Source: Silvibacterium acidisoli (lineage in GTDB: Bacteria; Acidobacteriota; Terriglobia; Terriglobales; Acidobacteriaceae). Taken from it: a stretch of DNA of 64,000 nt. The position numbers were made by a program, and so were the translations under genes. The stretch's first letter is position 1. Each line of letters starts with the position of its first letter. This document shows positions 47,030-63,864 of this stretch, one piece after another. The stretch lies in NCBI GenBank assembly GCA_022870745.1, contig CP085323.1, forward strand, positions 2,294,001-2,358,000, read 5' to 3'. The notes beneath the pieces were generated by a model. The model was not told the origin of the DNA, did not search any database, and saw only the letters and a list, made by a program, of their open reading frames with translations.

Positions 47030-47059
47030 CATATTTCCGTGGAAAATCCACGGAAATAT
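47030..47059 (+). promoter_or_regulatory. Perfect hairpin between rplK and rplA
   Basis: CATATTTCCGTGGA (47030-47043) pairs without mismatch with TCCACGGAAATATG (47047-47060) across a three-base loop. No T-run follows, so it may be a processing or stability element rather than a terminator. It lies in the 120-bp rplK-rplA gap. Confidence 0.5.
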
Positions 47060-47146
47060 GGCATACTTGAAAATGCGCCTGAAGGGGTGCAGTAGTTCCA
47101 CCACGGCCTGCGGTACGAATGCAGTGCGGTGGGAGACAGAGGGAAT

Positions 47147-47857
47147 ATGTCGAAGAAGATAAGCAAGAATGTCGCGGCTGCTCGCGCGCAGGTGGAAGAT
47201 CGCCCCTATACTCTCCAGGATGCGGTTCCGCTTCTGCAGAAAGTAAAGTTCGCAAAGTTTGACGAGACGGTTGACCTGACCCTGCGTCTGGGTGTCGACC
47301 CGCGTCATGCCGACCAGATGGTGCGTGGCACGGTTGTTCTGCCCCATGGCCTTGGTAAGACTAAGCGCGTTGCCGTGATTACCTCCGGCGACCGCCTGAA
47401 GGAAGCCGAAGCTGCCGGTGCCGAGTTCATTGGCGGCGAGGATCTGGTTGAGAAGATCCAGAAGGAAAGCTGGACGGACTTCGATGCCCTGATTGCTACT
47501 CCGGACATGATGAAGTCGGTTGGCCGCCTGGGCAAGGTGCTTGGTCCCCGTGGTCTGATGCCGAACCCGAAGACGGGTACGGTAACCAATGACGTTGCTG
47601 CCGCAGTCAAGGAAATCAAGGCCGGTAAGATCGAGTTCCGTACCGACAAGACCGCTCTCGTGCACGTTCCGGTCGGCAAGCTTTCGTTTACCCCGGATAA
47701 GCTGATCGAGAATGCGCAGACCGTGATTTCGAGCGTGATGCGCGCCAAGCCGTCTGCTGCCAAGGGCAAGTATGTCCGTGGAATCACCCTGAGCTCGACG
47801 ATGGGCCCCGGAATTCCGCTCGATAGCTCGATCGCTGACTCGGCTGCAAAGGCCTAA
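47147..47857 (+). CDS. rplA: 50S ribosomal protein L1
   Basis: A 236-residue L1: [26 protein letters not shown], then [23 protein letters not shown] and the C-terminal GTGxPLD-like GPGIPLD. It binds 23S rRNA at the L1 stalk and can repress its own operon. The ATG at 47147 is used (GGGA upstream); the frame opens six codons earlier with a weaker site. Confidence 0.97.
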   Translation: MSKKISKNVAAARAQVEDRPYTLQDAVPLLQKVKFAKFDETVDLTLRLGVDPRHADQMVRGTVVLPHGLGKTKRVAVITSGDRLKEAEAAGAEFIGGEDLVEKIQKESWTDFDALIATPDMMKSVGRLGKVLGPRGLMPNPKTGTVTNDVAAAVKEIKAGKIEFRTDKTALVHVPVGKLSFTPDKLIENAQTVISSVMRAKPSAAKGKYVRGITLSSTMGPGIPLDSSIADSAAKA

Positions 47858-47861
47858 AAAT

Positions 47862-47956
47862 CAGCTCCCAGCTGCTAGCTTCTAGCCACTAGCCAGCCAA
47901 ACGGAGCGACCTTACGGGATTTTCAGCTAAGGGCTAGTAGCTAGAAGCTAGAGGCT
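47862..47956 (+). repeat. Inverted pair of heptamer arrays upstream of rplJ
   Basis: Right array 47925-47958: AGCTAAG, GGCTAGT, AGCTAGA, AGCTAGA, GGCTTTC. The left array (47862-47898) is an inverse complement with close agreement over the central 25 bases. The right array ends within the rplJ ribosome site (GAGG at 47951-47954), so the stem would cover it. Confidence 0.7.
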
Positions 47957-47961
47957 TTCTT

Positions 47962-48507
47962 ATGGCATTAAGCAAGGCAAAAAAGACGGAAAAGATTGAG
48001 CAGCTTACAAAGGAGCTCGAAGGATCGACCAGCGCGATCGTCGGCACCTTCGCGAAGCTGACCGTGGCCCAGGATTTCGAGCTGCGCAAGACTGTGCGCG
48101 CCGCCGGTGGCCGCTACCGTGTACTGAAGAACAAGCTCGCGGCTCGCGCCTCGAAGGGTTCGCAGATCGAAGAAGCCCTGCAGGGACTGAAGGGTGTTTC
48201 CTCGGTCGCCTACACCAGCGGCGATCCGGTTGCCCTGGCCAAGGCTCTCGCGACCTGGGTAGAAGAGAACGCGCAGTTCACCTTTAAGCTCGGCATCGTC
48301 GATGGCAAGGTCATCAATGTCGATGAGGTCAAGGCCCTGGCGACCATGCCAGGCAAAGAAGAGATCTTCTCGAAGCTTCTCTTCCTCATCAATGCTCCGG
48401 CTCAGCGGCTGGCGACGGTTGTCAATGCGACCGGGCGCGATCTGGCCGTGGTTATCAACCAGGCGGTCGAGCAGAACAAGTTTTCCGGCGAGCAGGCTTC
48501 GGCCTAA
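47962..48507 (+). CDS. rplJ: 50S ribosomal protein L10
   Basis: A 181-residue L10: MALSKAKKTEKIEQLTKELEGSTSAIVGTF, RAAGGRYRVLKNKLAARA and the C-terminal helix that carries the L12 dimers. In Escherichia coli the L10-L12 complex represses its own mRNA through the leader. Here the leader consists of the heptamer repeat hairpin. The GAGG Shine-Dalgarno sits within the repeat. Confidence 0.97.
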   Translation: MALSKAKKTEKIEQLTKELEGSTSAIVGTFAKLTVAQDFELRKTVRAAGGRYRVLKNKLAARASKGSQIEEALQGLKGVSSVAYTSGDPVALAKALATWVEENAQFTFKLGIVDGKVINVDEVKALATMPGKEEIFSKLLFLINAPAQRLATVVNATGRDLAVVINQAVEQNKFSGEQASA

Positions 48508-48652
48508 TCGGCGGCAAAGATTCGCCGCAGCGGGATGCTGAGGGGCGCCATGTCTGGGCGCAACGGAAACCTCGGAATTCTGACCGGCGGCAACCGGAAG
48601 GTTCGGGCCTTTCGGCGGCGGTAAAGAAAATTAGATTTTTTGGAGATAAATC

Positions 48653-49030
48653 ATGGCAGATTTGCAGCAGTTGGAAGATCAGATCGTTAGCCTGAGCCTG
48701 CTCGACGCAGCCGCTCTGGTCAAGAAGCTCGAAGAGCGCCTCGGCGTTTCGGCAGCAGCAGCCGCTCCGGTTGTCGTTGCCGGTGGCGCGGGTGCGGCAG
48801 CTGCTCCGGCAGCCGCTGAGCAGACCGAGTTCACCGTCATCCTGAAGGATGCCGGCGCGAACAAGATCAGCACCATCAAGGCAGTCCGCGAAGTCACCGC
48901 CCTCGGTCTGAAGGAAGCCAAGGACCTGGTCGACGGAGCTCCGAAGCCTCTGAAGGAAGGCATCAGCAAGGAAGATGCCGAGTCGATCAAGAAGAAGTTC
49001 GACGGCATCGCGACGGTCGAAATCAAGTAG
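48653..49030 (+). CDS. rplL: 50S ribosomal protein L7/L12
   Basis: A 125-residue L7/L12. It has an N-terminal dimerisation domain ([26 protein letters not shown]), the Ala-rich hinge, and the C-terminal domain EKTEFTVIL-like [48 protein letters not shown]. It recruits translation factors. TTGGAGA lies upstream of the ATG. It is followed by an unusually long gap before rpoB. Confidence 0.98.
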   Translation: MADLQQLEDQIVSLSLLDAAALVKKLEERLGVSAAAAAPVVVAGGAGAAAAPAAAEQTEFTVILKDAGANKISTIKAVREVTALGLKEAKDLVDGAPKPLKEGISKEDAESIKKKFDGIATVEIK

Positions 49031-49817
49031 TGGAAGCGGGGCGGGCCTGGCTCGCCCCGGTTTCTGGCTCCGGCCGGCAAATTTTACTTGCAGGTTGCAT
49101 GCCAAACAGGAACGCGCTATCCTTAAAGATGTGCGTTCCCTTTGCTATTTGTTAAGCGGACCTGGCTTCTGGGGTGTTCTGGGTGTGGAACGTGTATCTT
49201 TTGTTTCCACGAATGATTTGAGGAAATCCGAGCGGACGGCATATGCGTCTGGTCGGGAATTTCTGTCTCAAAGATAAGTTTCCATCCGGCGATGGGTGCC
49301 GGCGTAAACACAGGATAATCGGCGGTCCTGTGGATATGGTGAGCGATCGGCTGCAAGGCGGCAAAACGCGGTATAGTAAGCGGGAATCAGAAACCCTGAC
49401 ATTGATTAGTGCACAATCCGGTTGTGGCGCTCGTGGGACGTGCTGTCTCTACGGGCGTTTTGGTGTTTCCGGAATTGGCTCTTCCCGCCCTGGCTCATTG
49501 CTCGCTCTTTCGCATCCGGCCCCGTCCGAAAAGCTGTAACGCCTGCGGTGGCAGGTTTCTCGCTTGGGATGTGACTTTCTCCCGGCGGGTTTGATCGACC
49601 AATGATACTGCGGCACTTTGCAGTATCGGAATCAGCGACGGCTCCGCAGCCCGGGTGCAGTCGCAGCAGGAAACGCGCAGATCCTCCCGAACGAGGCGGG
49701 AAGATCTGGAATCGCGTGAAAGGTGTAAGACGAGGGGTGTCGCAGGACTCGAGCGGCATTTCCTCCTCCGGTGCAAGCGGCCGGAGCCTCGTGTTGACGA
49801 GTCCTGAGGAGTGAAGC
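49031..49817 (+). other. Long rplL-rpoB intergenic leader, 787 bp
   Basis: No supported gene. Small frames inside have no ribosome site. A hairpin GATACTGC/GCAGTATC lies at about 49605-49628. The 3' end holds the nested hairpins at 49744-49805. TATAGT at about 49374 could be a -10 element for a separate rpoBC promoter, but the -35 is poor. In many bacteria this gap carries an attenuator and RNase III site. Confidence 0.5.
49744..49805 (+). promoter_or_regulatory. Nested hairpin immediately before the rpoB ribosome site
   Basis: The outer stem AGGACTCG (49744-49751) pairs with CGAGTCCT (49798-49805), and an inner stem CTCCGG/CCGGAG (49766-49771 and 49781-49786). The Shine-Dalgarno GAGGAG starts at 49806, so folding could modulate rpoB translation. 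Confidence 0.5.
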
Positions 49818-54302
<4,485 letters not shown>

Positions 54303-54308
54303 CCGCGA

Positions 54309-54437
54309 GCCGTCAGCTACCAGCGTTTAGCTGACGGCCACGCCGAAAGATTTACGCGGCGCGCTTAAGGGAAGCCGCGATGCCGAGAACAGACGAAACA
54401 AAGGCTAAGAGCTAATAGCTAGCAGCTAGGAGCTAAG
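54309..54437 (+). repeat. Hairpin plus heptamer array upstream of rpoC
   Basis: A perfect 11-bp hairpin GCCGTCAGCTA/TAGCTGACGGC at 54309-54338 is followed by five tandem heptamers at 54403-54437: GGCTAAG, AGCTAAT, AGCTAGC, AGCTAGG, AGCTAAG. The array ends just before the rpoC site AAGGAGGAA at 54440-54448. Confidence 0.7.
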
Positions 54438-54452
54438 CCAAGGAGGAACAAA

Positions 54453-58646
<4,194 letters not shown>

Positions 58647-58691
58647 GGGGACTGGCCGTCCAGGCGATCGCGCCTTTGGCGCAATAACAAC

Positions 58692-58725
58692 AACACAAAG
58701 CCCGGCGAAAGCCGGGCTTTGTGTT
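58692..58725 (+). terminator. Intrinsic terminator of the rpoBC transcript
   Basis: AACACAAAGCCCGGC (58692-58706) pairs perfectly with GCCGGGCTTTGTGTT (58711-58725) around a GAAA tetraloop. It ends the long translation/transcription operon. Confidence 0.9.
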
Positions 58726-58960
58726 GCCCGTTATTCCGAGCTAACCCATCTAAGCGGAACGAAGTAAGAAGGCGATGCTGTCTGACAAGTTCTTGCCACG
58801 ATTTCCGTCATCCTGCCTCGCCGTAATGATTTTTTGAAGCTCCATCCAAGTCACGACAACTTTGTTTGACTTCTTCCGTCGGCCAATTTAGAAATCAGAC
58901 GTTTCCCGGCATCGGTACTTATGCGTGCCGAGTTTGAACTGAAGACCCACGGAGAGAGAA

Positions 58961-59269
58961 ATGAAAAAGAAGCTACTCATCTGGATGTTCCTATTCGCAG
59001 CCACCCTCTGCATGGGAAGCGTTGCAAACAACGCTTACGCAGCGCCCGCACCGCAGGCGAAGCCTGCAGCGCCGACGATGGATCTGATCGACATCAACAC
59101 TGCAAGTGCTGATCAGTTGAAGTCGCTGCCGGGTATCGGCGACGCGTATGCGCAGAAGATCATCGCAGGCCGGCCTTATGCACGCAAGAATGAGCTCGTG
59201 CAGAAGAAGATCATTCCTGCTGCGACTTACAGCAAGATCTCTTCGAAGATCATCGCCAAGCAGAAGTAA
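58961..59269 (+). CDS. Secreted ComEA-like helix-hairpin-helix protein
   Basis: A 102-residue protein with a signal peptide (MKKKLLIWMFLFAATLCMGSVA...AYAA). The HhH motif is IDINTASADQLKSLPGIGDAYAQKIIAGRPY, followed by a short basic tail. ComEA-family proteins bind DNA in the periplasm and take part in uptake, but short single-domain copies are widespread and may do something else. GGAGAGAG lies upstream of the ATG. Confidence 0.85.
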   Translation: MKKKLLIWMFLFAATLCMGSVANNAYAAPAPQAKPAAPTMDLIDINTASADQLKSLPGIGDAYAQKIIAGRPYARKNELVQKKIIPAATYSKISSKIIAKQK

Positions 59270-59300
59270 CCGCGAGCGTTTCTCGCAAGGGGTGTGGATT

Positions 59301-59657
59301 ATGTCTTTGCTGGATATGGTGAAGGGCGTTGTCGGCAATGAAGGTTTAGAGAATGCAGGCCTCGCGGGACATGCGATGACACTGATTAACGATCCGAGAA
59401 TCGGTGGTGTTTCAGGTCTTATGCAGAAGTTCCATGAGCATGGGCTCGGCGGTGTCGCTGAGTCGTGGATCGGCACCGGCGCGAATCAACCGATCACTGC
59501 CGAACAGATCACGGCTGTGATCGGTCAGGAACACATCGACGCGATTGCCGGCAAGATCGGTGTTCCGCCTGAAGAAGCAAGCGCGAAGCTTGCGGAGTAT
59601 CTGCCCATGCTGATCGACCGGTTGACACCCAAGGACGAGGTGCCACCAGCTCAGTAG
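59301..59657 (+). CDS. YidB-family (DUF937-type) protein
   Basis: A 118-residue protein: MSLLDMVKGVVGNEG, MQKFHEHGLGGVAESWIGTGANQPITAEQITAVIG and the C-terminal EEASAKLAEYLPMLIDRLTPKDEVP are typical of the YidB/DUF937 group. It is soluble and its function is unknown. The ATG at 59301 with AAGGGG nearby is chosen; the open frame upstream is the antisense/out-of-frame part of the preceding gene. It is followed by a strong terminator. Confidence 0.85.
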   Translation: MSLLDMVKGVVGNEGLENAGLAGHAMTLINDPRIGGVSGLMQKFHEHGLGGVAESWIGTGANQPITAEQITAVIGQEHIDAIAGKIGVPPEEASAKLAEYLPMLIDRLTPKDEVPPAQ

Positions 59658-59670
59658 CGATCACGAAGTA

Positions 59671-59698
59671 AAAAGGGCTCGCCATGGCGAGCCCTTTT
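59671..59698. terminator. Bidirectional intrinsic terminator
   Basis: AAAAGGGCTCGC (59671-59682) and GCGAGCCCTTTT (59687-59698) are perfect complements around CATG, with A- and T-runs at the outer ends. It lies between convergent genes. Confidence 0.9.
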
Positions 59699-59716
59699 GC
59701 TTTGCGTGTTACGGTG

Positions 59717-60691
59717 CTACGGTTCTGCGCGAACCGGAGCCGGAGGCGTGCTGACATTAGTGAGCTTCTCAATTGCGGCCGTATCCAGCTTTAGCTTGGT
59801 CGCTTCGACAAGATCTTCCACCTGCTTATCGCTGGTTGCGCTGGCAATCGGCGATGTAATGCCGGGCTGAGCGATCAGCCACGCCAGTGCTACGCGAGAG
59901 GGCGTGGAGCCTGTTTCTTTCGCAACTTCTTCCAACGCTTTTACAACGCCAAAACCGTAGTCGTTGAGATATTTTCCGACCATGCCTCCGCGTGCCTTGC
60001 CTTCAGCATCGGCCTTGCTCTTGTACTTGCCGCTCAGGAAGCCGGCAGCCAGCGAGAAGTAAGGGATGACGCCGATGTTGTATTTCTCGACCGCTGTCAG
60101 CAGGTCGCTCTCGAACTCCTGTCGTTCGACCAGGTTGTAGTGGGGTTGAAGCGACACAAATGCAGCGAGGTTGTTCTTCTTACTGATCTCCATCGCCTCG
60201 GTGAGCCGTGCGCCGCTGTAGTTCGAGGCCCCAATGTAGCGGACTTTGCCGGCTTTCACGAGTTCGTCGAACGCCTTCAGTGTCTCTTCGAGCGGCGTCT
60301 CTTCGTCGTCGCGATGTGCCTGGTAGAGGTCGATGTGATCGGTCTGCAGCCGTTTCAGGGAGTCTTCGACGGCCTGCTTGATGTAGCCAGCCTTCAGGCC
60401 TTTCTTGTCCTCACCCATCGGCAGGCCGACCTTGGTGGCGAGAATCACATTCTTACGCTTGCCGCTCTTCTTGAACCAGTTGCCGAGGATCGTCTCCGAT
60501 TCGCCGCCCTTGTGTCCCGGAATCCAGTTGGAATACATGTCCGCCGTGTCGACGAAGTTCAAACCTTCAGCAAGCGCCTTGTCGAGCTGATGGAAGGTGT
60601 CGGTTTCGCTCAGTGTCCAGCCGTAAACATTGCCGCCGAGGCAGATGACCGGCACTTCGAGGCTGGATGTGCCCAGCTTCCGCTTTTCCAT
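59717..60691 (-). CDS. Aldo/keto reductase
   Basis: A 324-residue TIM-barrel oxidoreductase. It has the catalytic residues Asp (FVDTADMYSNW), Tyr in the same motif, Lys (LATKVG) and His (YQAHRDD), plus the NADPH-binding loop near SNYSGARL and the C-terminal PIASATSDKQVEDL. It reduces aldehydes or ketones with NADPH. AGGAGA lies six bases upstream of the ATG. It follows the creatininase gene by about 80 bases and may be in its transcript. Confidence 0.93.
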   Translation of the reverse strand: MEKRKLGTSSLEVPVICLGGNVYGWTLSETDTFHQLDKALAEGLNFVDTADMYSNWIPGHKGGESETILGNWFKKSGKRKNVILATKVGLPMGEDKKGLKAGYIKQAVEDSLKRLQTDHIDLYQAHRDDEETPLEETLKAFDELVKAGKVRYIGASNYSGARLTEAMEISKKNNLAAFVSLQPHYNLVERQEFESDLLTAVEKYNIGVIPYFSLAAGFLSGKYKSKADAEGKARGGMVGKYLNDYGFGVVKALEEVAKETGSTPSRVALAWLIAQPGITSPIASATSDKQVEDLVEATKLKLDTAAIEKLTNVSTPPAPVRAEP

Positions 60692-60771
60692 GTGTATCTC
60701 CTGTCAGTTGGGGAATGGTTCCCTCGAAATAGGATGAAGAGGGCGCACCGCAAGATGCGCCTCGGCCGAAA

Positions 60772-61638
60772 CTACTGTTTCGTGTCGAGAGGATGCTCGG
60801 CGTCACGAAAAAACTGGTTCTGCAGCTCGAGGCTGACGTTGTCGGCCTTTACCGCGTGAATAACGTTCGCAATGTCGTCCGCCCAGGCTTTCATGTCGTA
60901 CTCGCCGAGTTCTTTCGTCGCCTGGCTTCCATCGCCCGCGTAGTGCTCAGGGAAACGCGCATACCACCAGATTCCGGTATAAACACCGTCAGGCAAATGC
61001 AACCGTGCCTGATCGGATCCGGATTCCGACTTGGCCCGATCCTGATGAACGAGGTCAGGGCGAGAGATCATCATGCGAGCTGTTTCGCCTTCTCCCGCGT
61101 GCTCATCGATAGAGCTGTGCTCCTGCGGTCGTCCGGGGCCCTTCGTCAGGTTCGCGTAATAGAAGTACACGACGTAATCGTGTTGCTTTTGTAACTGTGA
61201 CTGAGCAAAGAACGGAAGCAGGTGAACGTTGCCGCCATGTCCATTGACAATAACGATCTTCTTGCAGCCGTTCCGGCCCATCTCGTCGGTGGTTGCCTGC
61301 AGCAGGTTGAGCTGCATGTTCATGTCGTAGGAAAGTGTGCCCGGTTCCTGCCGCGCCTCGGCGATCTGCCCGAAGTAGTAAGCAGGAAAGATCACCGCAT
61401 ATTCCTTCTCCACTCCATGTTCTACTGCGTAGCGCACATTGATCAGGTCAGTGCCTAGCGGCAGGTGCGGCCCGTGCTTTTCGATGATGCCGAAAGGCAG
61501 CACGCATACGCCCTGCGATTGATGAATTGCCTTGATGAAATCCGGGCCGGTAAGTTCTTCCCACTTGGCAGGCAATGCAGACTGGGCCTGCGCGGCAGTT
61601 GCGGCCATGGCGAAAACGAGAGCGATCAGCTTGCGCAC
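60772..61638 (-). CDS. Secreted creatininase-family amidohydrolase
   Basis: About 288 residues from GTG 61638, with GGAG spaced six to seven bases away; an ATG frame 22 codons upstream is less likely because it hides a signal peptide (MRKLIALVFAMAATAAQAQ). Metal ligands are visible in LPFGIIEKHGPHLPLGTD, VNGHGGNVHLLP and DEHAGEGETA. The family includes creatininase, MftE and FAPy deformylase, which split cyclic amides or peptides; most are cytoplasmic, so the export signal here is unusual. The substrate is unknown. Confidence 0.85.
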   Translation of the reverse strand: MRKLIALVFAMAATAAQAQSALPAKWEELTGPDFIKAIHQSQGVCVLPFGIIEKHGPHLPLGTDLINVRYAVEHGVEKEYAVIFPAYYFGQIAEARQEPGTLSYDMNMQLNLLQATTDEMGRNGCKKIVIVNGHGGNVHLLPFFAQSQLQKQHDYVVYFYYANLTKGPGRPQEHSSIDEHAGEGETARMMISRPDLVHQDRAKSESGSDQARLHLPDGVYTGIWWYARFPEHYAGDGSQATKELGEYDMKAWADDIANVIHAVKADNVSLELQNQFFRDAEHPLDTKQ

Positions 61639-61731
61639 ACAATTCTCCGTAGACAGAGGCGTTCCAGGAATGGACACATCATACTGCCGAAGCGAGCCGG
61701 GCATTTCGCATGCTGAGATTCTGATCTGCGG

Positions 61732-62709
61732 TCAGGAGCGCGGAGCGGGCGTAGGAGCGGTCTTCGGCCACAACATCCGCAGACGCCGCTGCGCGATGCT
61801 GACCGTTGCCTGCTTCATGCCGATCACTTCACCATCCGCTTCCACCAGCAAAGGCGTCTGGTATTCGTAATCGGCAACTGGTCTGCAGGTGATTTGGGTC
61901 ACGTCGTCGTAGGAGGGGTATGGCAGCCGGGAAGTACCTTGCGTCTTGCGCGTGGCCAGTGCGTGAAAGCTGGCATGGACAAGACCGAGGCGCGAAGTTT
62001 CAGGCACGGTCGCGAGGCGCAGAACAGGTTCCAGCATCTTGCCGCCGGGGCGCCAGCGATTGATCTCTCCCACGCGCACGGCAATCATCTCGCTGGCGCG
62101 CAGGGATCGTGTGCATCCGTCGACGGTCTGCATTTCAACCTCGAAGGGCTCGATCGGATGGCGCAGCAGCAGGTTGATGCCGCCGAAATAATAAGCGGCT
62201 CTGCCACCCACGCGCTTGCCGTGACCGGTAGGAGCAAGGTTCATCAGCGCGGCGTGTACACCGATGCCTGCGGCTATGGCGAAGTACCAGTTCTTGTCCT
62301 TCACATGGCCCGGAGTTTTGCAGGTGATCTTCCCGAGCGGAATGGAAACCGGCTCGCACTGAAATTGAAGCTCGGCCGCCGCGACGGGATCGCGCGGCAA
62401 CCGCAGATTCTGAGCCAGCACATTGCCGGTGCCAAAGGGAATGATGCCAAGCGCTACGTCTGAGCCTGCAAGGCCTTGTATTACCTGGAAGATTGTTCCG
62501 TCGCCGCCGCAGACGAAGATGGTATCGTAACCGGCCTTCACTGCGTCCTGTGCCTGCTCACCTGCCGAGTGGGCGGAGAGCGTGTCCTGCATGTCGACGG
62601 TGCATCCAGAGCTGCGGAGGCGAGCGGCAATCTGTTCGACGATCATTCGTCGATTGCGGCGCTCCATCAACAGCGGATTCAGGAAGAAAAGAACACGGCG
62701 CGTTTCCAA
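61732..62709 (-). CDS. Diacylglycerol kinase-family lipid kinase
   Basis: A 325-residue protein. The catalytic domain begins RRVLFFLNPLL and contains the nucleotide motif VCGGDGTIFQVIQGL and IPFGTGNVLAQNL, typical of DagK/YegS/BmrU kinases that phosphorylate diacylglycerol, sphingosine or related lipids with ATP. The C-terminal beta-sandwich (about residues 150-310) follows. The start codon is probably TTG at 62709, because the first beta strand must be included; the ribosome site is weak. Confidence 0.88.
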   Translation of the reverse strand: METRRVLFFLNPLLMERRNRRMIVEQIAARLRSSGCTVDMQDTLSAHSAGEQAQDAVKAGYDTIFVCGGDGTIFQVIQGLAGSDVALGIIPFGTGNVLAQNLRLPRDPVAAAELQFQCEPVSIPLGKITCKTPGHVKDKNWYFAIAAGIGVHAALMNLAPTGHGKRVGGRAAYYFGGINLLLRHPIEPFEVEMQTVDGCTRSLRASEMIAVRVGEINRWRPGGKMLEPVLRLATVPETSRLGLVHASFHALATRKTQGTSRLPYPSYDDVTQITCRPVADYEYQTPLLVEADGEVIGMKQATVSIAQRRLRMLWPKTAPTPAPRS

Positions 62710-62767
62710 ACTATGAAGATAACTTTCTATGCCGCGTGGGCCGAATGAATAAAACGTAACAGTAATG

Positions 62768-62804
62768 GCGGGAGAATCCTGATAGTGAACAGTGTTTCTC
62801 CCGC
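62768..62804 (-). terminator. Hairpin after the nitroreductase gene
   Basis: GCGGGAGAA (62768-62776) pairs with TTCTCCCGC (62796-62804); the 19-base loop is long. On the minus strand, CATTACTG and then TTTTATTC follow within about 25 bases. Confidence 0.5.
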
Positions 62805-62815
62805 TATCGAATCAA

Positions 62816-63433
62816 TCAGAAGGTGGCCGGCTTGTCCCAACCCGTAAAGACAAACTGATCGAGCGGCTTGCGCTGCCGGGGAGCCAGCTCCATCTTCTTG
62901 AAGTGCTCCGGCAAGGTCTCGGGATCGCCGAGATATCCGAGGGCAGTAACGGCTCCCAGCTCGAAGTCGTCGGGAATCGAAAACAGGCTGCGAGCCTTGT
63001 CGCGATCGAATCCACCCATGGAGTGGGAATGCATGCCCAACGCCGTTGCCGCTAGCGAAAGATAGGTCGTCGCCGCGCCAGTGTCGTGGAGCTGGTAAGG
63101 ATTCGGTGAGCCGTTTTGCGTGAAGGTCTTTTTGCCTGCGGAAAGAATCAGCACCGGAGTATTCACGTTCCACTGCTGGTTCGGTTCGGCCAGGCTCTCA
63201 TAGATCTTCTTGTAGGTCTCGTCCCCTTTATGGCCGACGAGAAAGCGCCAGGGCTGCTCGTTATAAGAGGAGGCGGCCCAGCTTGCGGCTTCGAAAATCT
63301 TCTTCAGGTTCTCGGCGGAAACCGGCGTCGTTGCCAGGGCGCGAGGGCTCCAGCGCTGGAAAAGAATATCCGGTACACCCTCGATTGAGGGCGCATGCTT
63401 GAGACGTTCAAGCGAATCCTGTTTTTCTGACAA
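62816..63433 (-). CDS. Nitroreductase-family FMN oxidoreductase
   Basis: About 205 residues. Signatures: FQRWSPRALATTPVSAENLKKIFEAASWAASSYNEQPWRFLV (FMN/dimer contacts), DTGAATTYLSLAATALGMHSHSMGGFD and AVTALGYLGDPE. Such enzymes use NAD(P)H to reduce nitro groups, quinones or flavins. The start is taken as TTG 63433 with CGGAGAAAG just upstream; a longer TTG start at 63487 adds 18 residues that do not look conserved. Confidence 0.88.
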   Translation of the reverse strand: MSEKQDSLERLKHAPSIEGVPDILFQRWSPRALATTPVSAENLKKIFEAASWAASSYNEQPWRFLVGHKGDETYKKIYESLAEPNQQWNVNTPVLILSAGKKTFTQNGSPNPYQLHDTGAATTYLSLAATALGMHSHSMGGFDRDKARSLFSIPDDFELGAVTALGYLGDPETLPEHFKKMELAPRQRKPLDQFVFTGWDKPATF

Positions 63434-63606
63434 AGACTTTCTCCGTGGGAAGTTTCCCAACAGTTGTTTGGATTCCTCATCAGGCAAACCGATGTCAAAA
63501 TCCGCGAGATTTCGTGAAAGAAAAATAATGGGCTCTTCTGTTCGGCCGGCGCGGTGAGGCGCAATCGGTACGCAACCCGCTCAGGCCGTGGCTTCTCTCA
63601 CCTTTC

Positions 63607-63864
63607 ATGACACAAAAGAGCGCGGCAAAGACGAAGGCATATTCGAAGACCTCACGCTGCTGGCCCGGCTATGAGCCGGTTCCCGGCAAGGGCGAACATG
63701 AGGAAGGCAGCTGCCGCAAGAAGCCCGCCAGCCGCAATGGCGGCAAGAAGGTCGGCCGGGAAACGGCGCGCAAGGAACAAATCGCGAAGGGCGGCGCACG
63801 CGGCGCACAGGCTAAGAAGGCGACGCACCCAAGGCCACCGCGTAAAGGCCACGGTCACGCCTGA
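63607..63864 (+). CDS. Small basic protein with a CWPGYEPVPGK motif, unknown
   Basis: An 85-residue, strongly basic protein (many Lys/Arg/Gly) with an N-terminal half containing SRCWPGYEPVPGKGEHEEGSCRKK and a tail rich in Gly/Ala/Lys/Arg. The two cysteines and the GYEPVPGK phrase suggest a conserved small-protein family, but I cannot name it. No clear Shine-Dalgarno is visible before the ATG at 63607. Confidence 0.45.
   Translation: MTQKSAAKTKAYSKTSRCWPGYEPVPGKGEHEEGSCRKKPASRNGGKKVGRETARKEQIAKGGARGAQAKKATHPRPPRKGHGHA

Noticed and set aside
49243-49539. 98-residue plus-strand frame in the rplL-rpoB gap
   Set aside because: No ribosome site, mixed composition, and no recognisable product.
54403-54437. 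Heptamer array as a possible CRISPR repeat region
   Set aside because: The unit is 7 bases with no unique spacers; it is a simple tandem repeat and no cas gene is nearby.
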